From Sphingopyxis sp. BSN-002 (GTDB taxonomy: Bacteria > Pseudomonadota > Alphaproteobacteria > Sphingomonadales > Sphingomonadaceae): a stretch of DNA of 64,000 bases. Location of the stretch: contig NZ_CP091804.1 of the NCBI RefSeq assembly GCF_022024275.1, positions 3,118,501 through 3,182,500 on the forward strand, given 5' to 3'. A model generated the notes under the pieces. That model did no database searches, was not told the DNA's origin, and saw nothing but the letters and a program-made list of their open reading frames with translations. The first letter of the stretch is position 1. Every line of letters starts with the position of its first letter. Made by a program: the position numbers and the translations under genes. This document shows, piece by piece, positions 44,780-54,500 of this stretch.

Positions 44780-45187
44780 TCAGCCGAGTAGCGTCCATTG
44801 TTCGTGCACGATCTCGCGCGCGATCTTGCCATCCCGCATGTGGAAGACGTGGAGCAGCCGCATCTCGACGTGTGATCCGACCGGAACCGGCGCGTTGACC
44901 ATCCCGTCGCCGACCAGCCTCAAGCGCACGATCATGTCGTCGAAGACGCGTGTTTCGGTGGCGAAGCGGTCGAGCGGGATGATCTCGACATCGGCGAATG
45001 AGGCGAACATCCGGCGGTAGTTGGCTTCGATCGCTTCGTGCGTGTCGAAGCGCAGGCCGCGTCCCGGCACTTCGAGGATGATGTCGTCGGTATAGAGATG
45101 CATCACCGACGCCGGATCGATCCCCTCATTCGTGATATGGTCATGCGCCACCGCCAGATTGCGGGCGATAATGTCGTCGTTCATCAA
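44780..45187 (-). CDS. SnoaL/NTF2-like protein
   Basis: 135 residues (ATG 45187 or 45184). A single NTF2-like fold: VMHLYTDDIILEVPGRGLRF, EAIEANYRRMFASFADV, LRLVGDGMVNAPVPVGSHVE, RLLHVFHMRDGKIAREIV. Members are small enzymes or binding proteins with a cone-shaped pocket. Divergent from a MarR gene with an operator between, so probably repressed by it. Confidence 0.82.
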   Translation of the reverse strand: MMNDDIIARNLAVAHDHITNEGIDPASVMHLYTDDIILEVPGRGLRFDTHEAIEANYRRMFASFADVEIIPLDRFATETRVFDDMIVRLRLVGDGMVNAPVPVGSHVEMRLLHVFHMRDGKIAREIVHEQWTLLG

Positions 45188-45225
45188 TGCCTCATTTGGT
45201 CAGATTGTCTGTCTTTATTGCTAAT

Positions 45226-45242
45226 AGACAGTTTATCTGTCT
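45226..45242. promoter_or_regulatory. MarR-type operator
   Basis: A perfect palindrome AGACAG-TTTAT-CTGTCT lies in the 72-base divergent gap; another CTGTCT half-site lies at about 45209-45214. It probably lets the MarR protein control both itself and the NTF2-like gene. Confidence 0.6.
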
Positions 45243-45259
45243 TGTGTCAATATCCCTTG

Positions 45260-45718
45260 ATGGAAAATGCCGAACCGCCCGAAGGCGAACGTATCGCCCA
45301 GCTTTGCCGCGCCATTTATGAAGATATGCGCGAAAGCGTCTACGCGGGCGCGGCGCGCCGGGGGTTCGACGATCTCCGCCCCGCGCATTCGGGCGTCCTG
45401 CGCCATATCGACGCGGCGGGATCGCGCGTCGTCGATCTGGCCGAGCGAGCGGGGATGACCAAGCAAAGCATGGCCTATCTGACCGAAGGCCTCGCGGCGC
45501 TCGACTATGTCGAGATCGGGGCCGATCCCGGCGACCGGCGTGCCAAGCGGGTGCTGCTGACCCGGCGTGGCCGCGACGCGGTTGCGACGCTGACGAAGCT
45601 CAGTCTGGAGGCGGAGGCGGCGATCGCGGACAAGATCGGCAAGGGACGCATCGAGGCGCTCCGCAAAGACCTTCGCGACATCAAGGCAGCGCTGCGCCGC
45701 GCCGCGCCGGGTCAGTAG
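45260..45718 (+). CDS. MarR-family transcription regulator
   Basis: 152 residues from ATG 45260; the longer frame runs through the intergenic operator and is rejected. Winged-helix motif VVDLAERAGMTKQSMAYLTE and wing DPGDRRAKRVLLTRRG are typical of MarR. Its 3' end overlaps the convergent dehydrogenase gene by 7 bases. The ligand is unknown. Confidence 0.92.
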   Translation: MENAEPPEGERIAQLCRAIYEDMRESVYAGAARRGFDDLRPAHSGVLRHIDAAGSRVVDLAERAGMTKQSMAYLTEGLAALDYVEIGADPGDRRAKRVLLTRRGRDAVATLTKLSLEAEAAIADKIGKGRIEALRKDLRDIKAALRRAAPGQ

Positions 45719-46656
45719 CCCAGCGTCAGGTCGACGCGCGGTTCGACGGCTTCGCCCTTTTTCCAGCGATCGAGATTCTCGAGGAAGCGCTGCGCCGAAC
45801 GCGCGAACATCTTGTCCTGCGCGCGCCCCGACAGATGCATCGTGATATGGGCGTTGTCGAGGCTCCACAGCGGGTCGTCGGCAGGGAGTGGCTCGGGCGT
45901 GGTAACGTCGAGGAAGGCGGCGGCGATCTGCTGCGCATCGAGCGCGGCGACGAGCGCGTCCTGATCGACCACCGCGCCGCGCGCGATGTTGATCAGGGTC
46001 GCGGTCGGTTTCATCGCCGTCAGCTCGGCTGCGCCGATCATCCCGTCGGTTTCGGGTGTTGCCGGAACCGCGAGGATCACCCAGTCGAATTCACCGAGGC
46101 GATCGCGCCATTGGTCGGGGGTCAGCGTGTTCGGGCCCGCCGAGCGCCGCACGACCGTCACATCGACCGCGAAGCCCTTCAGCCGCTCCTCGATCAGCTT
46201 GCCGATCGCACCATAGCCCAGCAGCAGCGCCTTGGATCCGAACAGTTCGACCTTGCCGGGCGACTCCATCAGCCATTCGCGCCGTTCCTGCGCGCGCACG
46301 ACGTCGCGATAGCCCTTGGCGACGGTCAGCATCCCCATCACGACATATTCGGCGATGGTAATCGCGTTGATCCCCGCACCGTTCGTCAGCACCGTGCCGC
46401 GTGTTCGGAGCAGGTCGAGCGGAAAGCCGTCGACCCCGGCATAGATCGAATTCAGCCATTTCATCTTCGTCGCGGCGGTGATCGCCGCCGCCATGTCCTT
46501 CTTGTCGTACATGTCGAACCAGCCGATCTCGGCCTCCGGCGCCAGCTCCATCGCTTCCTCTTTCGACATGAAAAAGCGCGGCTCGACCCAGTCGGGAAGG
46601 CGGCCGTCGATAAGCGGGCGGACCATGGCGGACAGGACGGTGACGGTCTTGGTCAT
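45712..46656 (-). CDS. D-2-hydroxyacid dehydrogenase family protein
   Basis: 314 residues. Rossmann NAD site LLLGYGAIGKLIEERLKG; catalytic Arg in INIARGAVVD, Glu in TTPEPLPADDPLW and His in ITMHLSGRAQDK. It reduces or oxidises 2-keto/2-hydroxy acids with NAD(P). The substrate is not inferable (phosphoglycerate, glyoxylate and others are possible). Confidence 0.9.
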   Translation of the reverse strand: MTKTVTVLSAMVRPLIDGRLPDWVEPRFFMSKEEAMELAPEAEIGWFDMYDKKDMAAAITAATKMKWLNSIYAGVDGFPLDLLRTRGTVLTNGAGINAITIAEYVVMGMLTVAKGYRDVVRAQERREWLMESPGKVELFGSKALLLGYGAIGKLIEERLKGFAVDVTVVRRSAGPNTLTPDQWRDRLGEFDWVILAVPATPETDGMIGAAELTAMKPTATLINIARGAVVDQDALVAALDAQQIAAAFLDVTTPEPLPADDPLWSLDNAHITMHLSGRAQDKMFARSAQRFLENLDRWKKGEAVEPRVDLTLGY

Positions 46657-46663
46657 ATTCTTC

Positions 46664-47020
46664 CTACTGCTGGAAAGCGTGCCAGCCGGCCCAGGCGAGC
46701 GGGGCGAGGCCGATCAGGTCGACGAGGGCGATGGTGCCGAGCGCGGCGGGGCGGCCGCGGCTGTGATAGAGGGCCAGAAAGCTGAGCATGCTGATCGCGG
46801 CGATCACCGTCGCGAGCTTGCGCCCGTCCGGATCGAAAGCCGCCCAGATGCAGGCGACAAGCACCGCAAAGAACAGCGCCGCGCGGTGGTGCATCAGCAG
46901 GAACAGCGGACTGTCCGGCGCGACGCCATAGAGCCGCGTGATCAGGCCCGGCCGGAACAGCGCCAGCGCGGGGATCAGGTGGACGAGAGCGACGAGGAGC
47001 CAGCAGATCAGTTGCGACAT
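46664..47020 (-). CDS. Small four-helix membrane protein
   Basis: 118 residues with four hydrophobic segments (about 5-22, 42-62, 68-85, 95-113). Recognisable phrase LITRLYGVAPDSPLFLLMHHRAALF. No function assigned. The overlapping frame at 46653-47024 is Arg/Pro-rich and not protein-like. It lies 7 bases from the dehydrogenase gene and may share its transcript. Confidence 0.78.
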   Translation of the reverse strand: MSQLICWLLVALVHLIPALALFRPGLITRLYGVAPDSPLFLLMHHRAALFFAVLVACIWAAFDPDGRKLATVIAAISMLSFLALYHSRGRPAALGTIALVDLIGLAPLAWAGWHAFQQ

Positions 47021-47059
47021 GCAACGAGGCTAGGCAGCGCGCCGCGCCCGGGCAAGTCT

Positions 47060-48499
47060 CTAATTGGCGAGGCGCCAGTCCCAGCCGAGCGGATCGCCGT
47101 CCATCACCTCGACGCCAGCCGCGATGAGTTCGTCGCGCAGCGCATCGGAGGCCGCAAAGTCCTTAGCGGCGCGCGCTTCCTTGCGGCGGAAGAGAATGGC
47201 TTCGATCTCGTCCTCTCCGATCGTCGCGGCCTTGGGGCGGACGCGAAGATCTTCGCGGGAGAGGGTCAGTAGCTGGAGCCCGAGCACGGCATCCATCACC
47301 TCGACTGCTCCTCGTTTCTGTCCGGTGTCGATCTTTTTCATCGCGACGGTCTCTTCGAGCAAGGTCAGCGCGACCGCGGTGTTCAGGTCTTCCGATATCG
47401 CCGCATCGAACCTGGCAAGCAGGTCGGTCAGGCGCCGGTCCGACGGCACGACCGTTTCGGCGTCGCGCACCGAGGTTGCCGCCATCACCAGTCGCTTCAG
47501 CCGGGTCAGCGCCGCGCCGAGGCCGTCCCAGCTGAATTCCAGCTCGCTGCGATAATGCGCCTGCAGGCACATCAGGCGATAGGCGAGGGGGTGGTAACCC
47601 TTGTCGATGAGCAGCTGGACGCGCAGGAATTCGCCGCTCGACTTCGACATCTTGCCGCTGCGTTCGACGAGGAAATTATTGTGCATCCACATCCGCGCCC
47701 CGCTGTCGGTCGAGCAGCTGTGGGCCTGGTTCTGCGCGATCTCGTTCGGATGGTGGATCTCGCGATGGTCGATCCCGCCCGTGTGGATATCGAAGGGGAA
47801 GCCGAGCAGCGCTTCGGACATCACCGAACATTCAAGGTGCCAGCCCGGCGCGCCGCGGCCCCAGGGCGAATCCCATTCCATCTGGCGCGTCTCTCCCGCG
47901 GGCGTCTTGCGCCAGATCGCAAAGTCGGCGGCGTGGCGCTTGCCCTCGACCGGGTCGATGCGGCTTTCGCCCTCATCGGTGCCGTGGCGCGCGAGGCGGC
48001 CGTAGTCGGCGACCGTCGTCGTGTCGAAATAGAGGCCGCCGTCGAGTTCGTAGCAATGCCTGTCGGCGATCGCCTTCGCGAACTCGATCATCGCGGGAAC
48101 ATAGTCGGTCGCGATCGACCAGTGCGCCGGCTGGCGGATGCCGAGCGCCTTCACATCGGCCCAATAGGCCTCGGTATAGTGCTTGGCGATATCCCAGATC
48201 GACTGCGCGCGCTCCGCCGCCGCCTTCTCCAGCTTGTCCTCGCCCGCGTCGGCGTCGTCGGTCAGATGGCCGACGTCGGTGATATTGATGACATGGGTAA
48301 GCTTGTACCCCTTGTACGACAGCGTGCGTCCCAGCGTGTCGGCGAAGACATAAGCGCGCATGTTGCCGATATGCGGATAATTATAGACCGTCGGCCCGCA
48401 GCTATAGACGCGCGCTTCGCCGGGGTGGACGGGCCGGAATTCTTCCAGCTGGCGCGTCAGGCTGTTGAACAGCCGCAGGGGGACAGGGGCATCGGTCAT
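47060..48499 (-). CDS. cysS: Cysteinyl-tRNA synthetase
   Basis: 479 residues from ATG 48499. Class I signature RVYSCGPTVYNYPHIGNMRA (HIGH variant) and KMSKSSGEF. Zinc-site residues CGPT (Cys), HLECSVMSE (Cys) and GGIDHREIHHPNE (His) fit the family. Charges tRNA-Cys. The upstream extension of the frame (to 48520) is not used. Confidence 0.98.
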   Translation of the reverse strand: MTDAPVPLRLFNSLTRQLEEFRPVHPGEARVYSCGPTVYNYPHIGNMRAYVFADTLGRTLSYKGYKLTHVINITDVGHLTDDADAGEDKLEKAAAERAQSIWDIAKHYTEAYWADVKALGIRQPAHWSIATDYVPAMIEFAKAIADRHCYELDGGLYFDTTTVADYGRLARHGTDEGESRIDPVEGKRHAADFAIWRKTPAGETRQMEWDSPWGRGAPGWHLECSVMSEALLGFPFDIHTGGIDHREIHHPNEIAQNQAHSCSTDSGARMWMHNNFLVERSGKMSKSSGEFLRVQLLIDKGYHPLAYRLMCLQAHYRSELEFSWDGLGAALTRLKRLVMAATSVRDAETVVPSDRRLTDLLARFDAAISEDLNTAVALTLLEETVAMKKIDTGQKRGAVEVMDAVLGLQLLTLSREDLRVRPKAATIGEDEIEAILFRRKEARAAKDFAASDALRDELIAAGVEVMDGDPLGWDWRLAN

Positions 48500-48545
48500 G
48501 CCCGTGCCCTTGCCCCGCAAAACCGCACTCCGTCAACCGAAAGGC

Positions 48546-51500
48546 TTACGGTTGCTGCGTGTCGGTCGTCGGCGTCCACAGATCGTCGTTGCCCGCGCCG
48601 GTCACCGGATCGTCGAGCAGCGGCTCGCCCGAGAGCGGGTCGAGGTCGCGCATCGTGATCAGCGCCGTCGGCAGGCTGGTGCCGTCGCCCTCGTCGCCGT
48701 CGCCATCCTCGTCCTCGATCACGTCCTGCACCGGGAACATCCGGTCGATCACGACGGTCGGCGTCGTGCAGGCTCCGGTGTTCGCGATGAAGCAGCCGTT
48801 GAGCGTCGACTGGGGGTCGAAACCGAGCGAGCCGGTCGTGCCGCCGGTCGGGACGCTGCCGCCCGCAAGCGTGAGCAGCGGGATTACATCGAGCCCCGTC
48901 ACCTGGCCGTTCGGGCCGAGGTGGACGCCGTTCAGGACGATCCGCGATGAGCCCTCGGTCGTGACGTCCAGTCCGCCGGCGCCGAAGGTCAGCCCGCGGC
49001 GCTGACCGAAGTCGGTCCCCGCACCGCTGTTCTGCACATAGACGCCGCCGACGACGTCGAAGGCGATCCGGCGGGCGAAGAGCGCACCTTCGTCGAGCGT
49101 CACGCCATCGTTCTGGCCGAGCCTTGTGTTGATCGCGTCCATCGTCGTGGCGTTTCCGACGTCGGTGATCGCCTGCGAGGTCGCGACGATGATATCGTCC
49201 GATTCCATGTTGAGCACGCCGCCTGGGGCATTGTTCGCGCCGAGCAGGCGCACCGTTCCCTGACCCAGAATGACCTCGAGCGCATCGTCGGCGATCAGGT
49301 TGAGCGCATTGGTATCGGTGAGGCCGGTCAGCTGGACGTTGCCGATGACGCGCATCTTGCCCGTCGTGCGGATCGTCAGCGCCCCGTTCGCACCCAGGTT
49401 CGACGGGACGCCCTGCGCGTTCGGTCCGCCACCGGTCATCGTGAAGGTGTCGACGATCACATCGGGCGGCGACGAGCTGCCCACCGAGGCCGGCTGGATG
49501 ATCTGGACCTCGGGCGCGAAAATCTCGATCGCGTTGCCATAGAGACGGGTGAGCTCGGCGGCATCGATATGGAAGCCGTTGCGCGTGCCCGTCCCTCCGA
49601 CATAGGTCTGGCTCTGGTTGTCGTTGTTCTGGACCGACAGCGCCTGCGTGACGCCCGCGGTACCGACGCGGCCCGTGACCACAAGGTCGATATCGGCGGA
49701 AGCGAGCGAGATATTCTGGCCCGTCACGGTCCCGTCGATGAAGATCGTCGTTCCGGCTTCGGCATCCAGATTGCCGGTCGCGGTGACATTCGTCATCGAC
49801 AGCATCTCGTTCGCGTCGATGGCGACGTTGGCGGCGGTCAGGCTGCGAATGATGATATGTTCGCCCGTATCGCTGAGCCGCACCGTGCCCGCAATATCGC
49901 CGTCGTCGATGATCAGGCGGTTGTTTGCCTGAATGGTCGCATCGCCGACGTCGGTGACGATATTCGCGAACTCGATCGGGCCGTTGGTTCCGATGTTCAG
50001 GCTGTCAGCGCTCACCGTCACCGCGTCGCGCGAGCTCAGGCTGTTGATCTGCACCGCACCGGCGTCGCTGGTCAGCGTCGTGACGCCGCGGCTGCGCAAT
50101 ATGTTGGCCGAAATCCCTGTCGCACCGGTCAGCGTCATCTCGGCATCTTCGCCGCTGATCGCCTGCGTGATGCCGATCGCCCCGTCGGCGGTCAGCGTCA
50201 GGCTGCCGCCGGCGGTGAAAGCGCCGCCGGTTATGTCGTTCGCCGAGGTGACATTGATATTTCCGCCTGCCGTGACGGTATCGACCACCTGGTTGTTCGG
50301 CAGGATGATGCCGGCGAGCGTGACGTCGTTCGCCTCGATCGAGACATTGCGACCCGCAGTGATCGTGCTCGAAATGCTCGCGGTGCCGGTCGAGTTGATC
50401 AATATGTCGTCGAATGCGTCGAGCCCCGAAACATCGGTGTCGCCGCCCGTCGTGCTGATACTGCTGTCGCCGCCCGTCGTGCCGAGGCCCAGCGTCGTCG
50501 CGCCGTTGAGCGCGATTGTCGCCGCCGAAAGGAAGATGTCGTCGCCGGCCGAAAGCCCGCTCGCGTTGATCGCCCCGTTCGCGGAGATGATGTTGATATC
50601 GGCCCCGTCGAGCGTCGAATTGCCTTCGCCCTGACCGATGGTGAAGCTGCCGTTGGAATAGCGAAGCTCGAGGCCGTCGGGGCCGTCGCCGGTAGCGCTG
50701 GCCCCGGCGACGGTGATCGCACCCGGCGCGCGGATGTTGAGATCGTCGCCGACGGTGATGTCCGAAAGGTTCGCTGTGGTCCCGGCCAGCACCAGCATGT
50801 CCTCGCCCGCGGTGCCGCCGTTGATCGTCGCGGATCCACCGGCGTTCACCCCGAACATTCCGCTCGCCTCGCTGTTCGACAGCATGACGTCGCCGTCGGC
50901 ATCGACATAGAGCCCCGCGGCCGTGGGCGTGCCGCTGCTGCTGCTGCCTCCTTCGCCGATCGCGCTTGCCGATGCGATAATGTCGCCGCCCGCGCTCAGA
51001 TAGATGTCCGCACCGCCGGCATAGCTGCCGGTGATGTCGCCCTGCGCGAAAATGCCGATACCCCCGCGCGCGATTCCTTCGTCGATCGCGACGTTTCCGC
51101 CCGAGGCGTTGGCCGACAGCGAGCCGCCGCTGTCGATCGAATCGATCGTGATGCTGTTGCCGTTCAGGAACACGCTGCTGTCGGACGTAATCGTTCCGCC
51201 GTTGATGCCTTCGGCGCCGGAAGCCGTGCCGGTCGCGTTCAGATCGACGTAGAAGCCCGAGACGATATTGGCGAAGGTGATCGACTGGCCGTCGACATCG
51301 ACATAACCGCCTGCGGTCGAATTGCCGAGGTCAACGGCTCCGGCCGAGGTGATGTCGATGTTGCCGCCGGTGATGATCGAATTGAGCCCGGTCCGGAAGC
51401 TGCCGGCCGTCGCGGTAAAATCTCCCACCGCTTCGGCATGCTCGACACTCACGGCGCCATCGCTGGTAATGACGATGTCGTCGCCGTCGAGCCGGTCGAC

Positions 51501-54500
51501 GGTGATGCTGCCGTTGGGCGTCGAATTCGCCAGCGTCAGCGTGCCGTCGGCGCCGAGCAGGGTGCCTGTCGCCCCGGTCAGCGTGTTGCCCGCGGTGATT
51601 GTCAGGTCGCCTGTGGCGAATAGCGTCGCGTTCGTCGCGTCGCCGCGCACCGTGTGGCGCAGGTCGATCTGGTCGCCGGCCTCGAGCGACATGTTGCCCC
51701 CGGCGTTCACGCGGCCGCTGCCCTGCGCATAGACGCCGATCGAGCCTCCGGTACGCAGCGTCAAGTCGCCCGCGGTGCTGATCGTCCCGCCCGTCGGCGC
51801 GAAGAAGATGCCTTGTCCCGCCTCGTCGGTGTCGTTGTTTGTCGGGAAGGCAAAGCCCAGTGCTTCCGCCGTCAGGCTCGCCATGGTGATGTTGCCTGCC
51901 GAGCGCATCTCGATACGTCCGGCGCCGCCGCCATTGGCATTGATGACCGTGTCGCCCAGCGTGATCTGACCCGCCCCGCCTGCGGTATTTCTGGTCTCGA
52001 ACAGGACGCGGCCGCCGAAATCGAGGAAGGCCGAACAGCAGCTGCCGGTGCCGCCGGAACCCACGCCGCCATCGCCGCCCTGGCCCGATACGCCGTTGAC
52101 CGCGATGCCCACCGGCGCGCCGCCCGAGGTGATCGTACCGCCGTTCGCGAACAGGAAAACGGTACCGCCCGTGCCGCCGCCGCCGATGCCGCCGTCGCCG
52201 CCCTGCAGGCCCTGGATCACATCATCGGGGGTGCCGGGAATACCGTCGGGGCCAGGGAGGGTGATCGTGCCCGGATTGTCGGCACCGCGACCCCCGTTGC
52301 CACCGGTGCCGGTACTGCCGAACAGCCCGCCGCCAGTGCGGCCGATACCGAGGCCGACCGTGGCGCCATCGGTCGCGACGATCTGGATGTCGCCGCCGAC
52401 GCCGTCGCCGCCATTGCCGCCACGACCACCGACTGTGGGCCGTGAGAAGAAGTCGGTATAGGCCGAACCACCGTTGCCGCCCGCCGCGCTGACTTCGAAA
52501 TTGGCCTGCGACACGATAACCGAGGCGTTGGGGCCGATGGCCTCGACGCGCGCGCTGCCGCCGCGGGCATTGCCTCCGTTGCCGGCGTTGCCATCGGTGC
52601 CGTCGCCGCCGTTGCCTCCGAAGGACGAGGTGTCGAGCACGAGCGAGAGGACGCCCGCGTCATAATTGTCGACGATCACCTGCGCGAGTCCGCCCGTCGC
52701 GCTGCCGCCATTGCCGCCGACGCTTGCGCCGGTGGGAATCCCCGAACTGCTCGATGTCGGGATGCCGCCGCCATCGCCGCCGCGGGCGCCCGAATAGCTT
52801 GTGACGCTCTCGCTGATATTCAGGACGCTGCCGGCAAGTTCGATCATCGCCGAGCCGCCTTCGCCGTTGCCGCCGTTGCCGCCGACACCGAAGCCGGTCG
52901 AGGAACCCGAACTGGTCGACGTCAGGATCGTGCTGCCGCCGTTGCCGCCGGTGCCGCCGGCATCGGCGACGACTGCGTCGGCGTTGAGCTCGCCCGACGT
53001 CAGGTTGATCGTTGCGAAGCCGCCGCGACCGTTGCCGCCATTGCCGCTTGCTCCGGGCAGGCCGTTATAGTTGTAGAAATCTCCCCCCGCAGCGCCGAAG
53101 CCGCTCGCCGTGGCCGCCAGCACGGACGCGTTGACAACGGCGTCGCCCGCGATGGTGATCGACGCATTGCCACCCTGGCCGTTGCCGCCATTCCCCGCCG
53201 CGCGCGGGTTGGCCGGATCGAGATCGTCGCCGCTGAACGCCGCACCGCCAAAGCCGCTGGCCGAGACGCGGACGTCCCCGCCGGTGAAGGTGCCGCTGGT
53301 AAAGGTGGCAGACGCGTCACCGCCGATACCGTCGCCCGACTGGCCCTCGATCACCCCGCCATAACCGTCGGCGCTAAGCCGCAAGTCGCCGGTCTGGACG
53401 TTGCCGCCGATCTGCGTGAAGGATACGATGCCACCACGCCCGGTCGCGCTCGCGCCGCCCAGCCCGCCATAGCCGTCGGCCCGAAGCGTGGTGGGGCCTG
53501 CGATCGTCAGGTCGGCGCCATTCGCCTGGATGGTCACGGTACCGCCCTGGCCGTCGCCCGAGGGTTCGAACTCTTCGCCGCCGGTGCCTTCGGTAAACGC
53601 CTGCGTCCGGCCGTTCGCGTCGACGTTCAGCGTGCCGAAGCTCATCGAACTGTCCGAACCGAAACCGGTGCGGATCACGACGTTGCCGCCGGTACCGGTC
53701 ACGCGCTCTGCACCGGGTGCCAGCGCACCGCCCGCGACGCCGCCGGCGCTGATCGAGACGTTGGAGAGCGCAATGCTCGCCTCGTTCGCGAAGATGTCGA
53801 TCTCGCCGCCCGTCGCCGAGGCGCCGGTCTGGCTGTATCCGGTCTGCGCGCTGACGTCGAAATTGTCGATGCCGTCGCTCGTCGCTTCGACGAGGCCGCC
53901 GTTGAGCGCGGTCATCGTGATCCGCCCGCCCTGCGCCGTGCCGTTGTTGGTCGCCGCGTTGGCCGCGGCCGCGCGGGCGTTGAGATTGTAATTGCTCGCG
54001 GTGATCGTGCCGCTGAGATCGGCGAGCAGATCGATATTGCCGCCCGTCGCGCTGCCCGCAGTTCTCGGCAGGCTGCCCGATGTGATGCCGCCGAACGCGT
54101 TCGCCTGCAGGCCGGCGCCGAAGTCCAGCGTACCGCTGTTCATGGCCGTAACCGCGATGTTGCCGCCCGCGCCGTCGCCGACATTTTCGCCCGCCAGGGC
54201 GTTGCCGCTGGCGTCGAGCGACGCGCCGTCGGTCACGGTCAGCGTCGAGGATCCCGTCGCGAGGATGTCGATATTGCCGCCCTGCGCGTTGCCCGAGCGC
54301 GCGGTCTGGCCGCTGGCGCTTGTCGCGCTTCCGCCTTCGGCGTGCGCATTGACCGACAGGTTGTCGAGCACGATGTTCGTATTGCCGTTCACCGCGACAT
54401 TGGCGTTGCCTCCGAAGGCGTCGCCTGCGGTCGTATTCTCCGAATTCCCGCCGGCGCCGCCGCCGTAACCGCTCACGTCGAGCCCGACGCCGCCAAGGTC

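Noticed and set aside
46653..47024. Alternative 123-codon frame over the small membrane protein
   Set aside because: Arg/Pro-rich and without hydrophobic segments, whereas the 46664-47020 frame gives four membrane helices.
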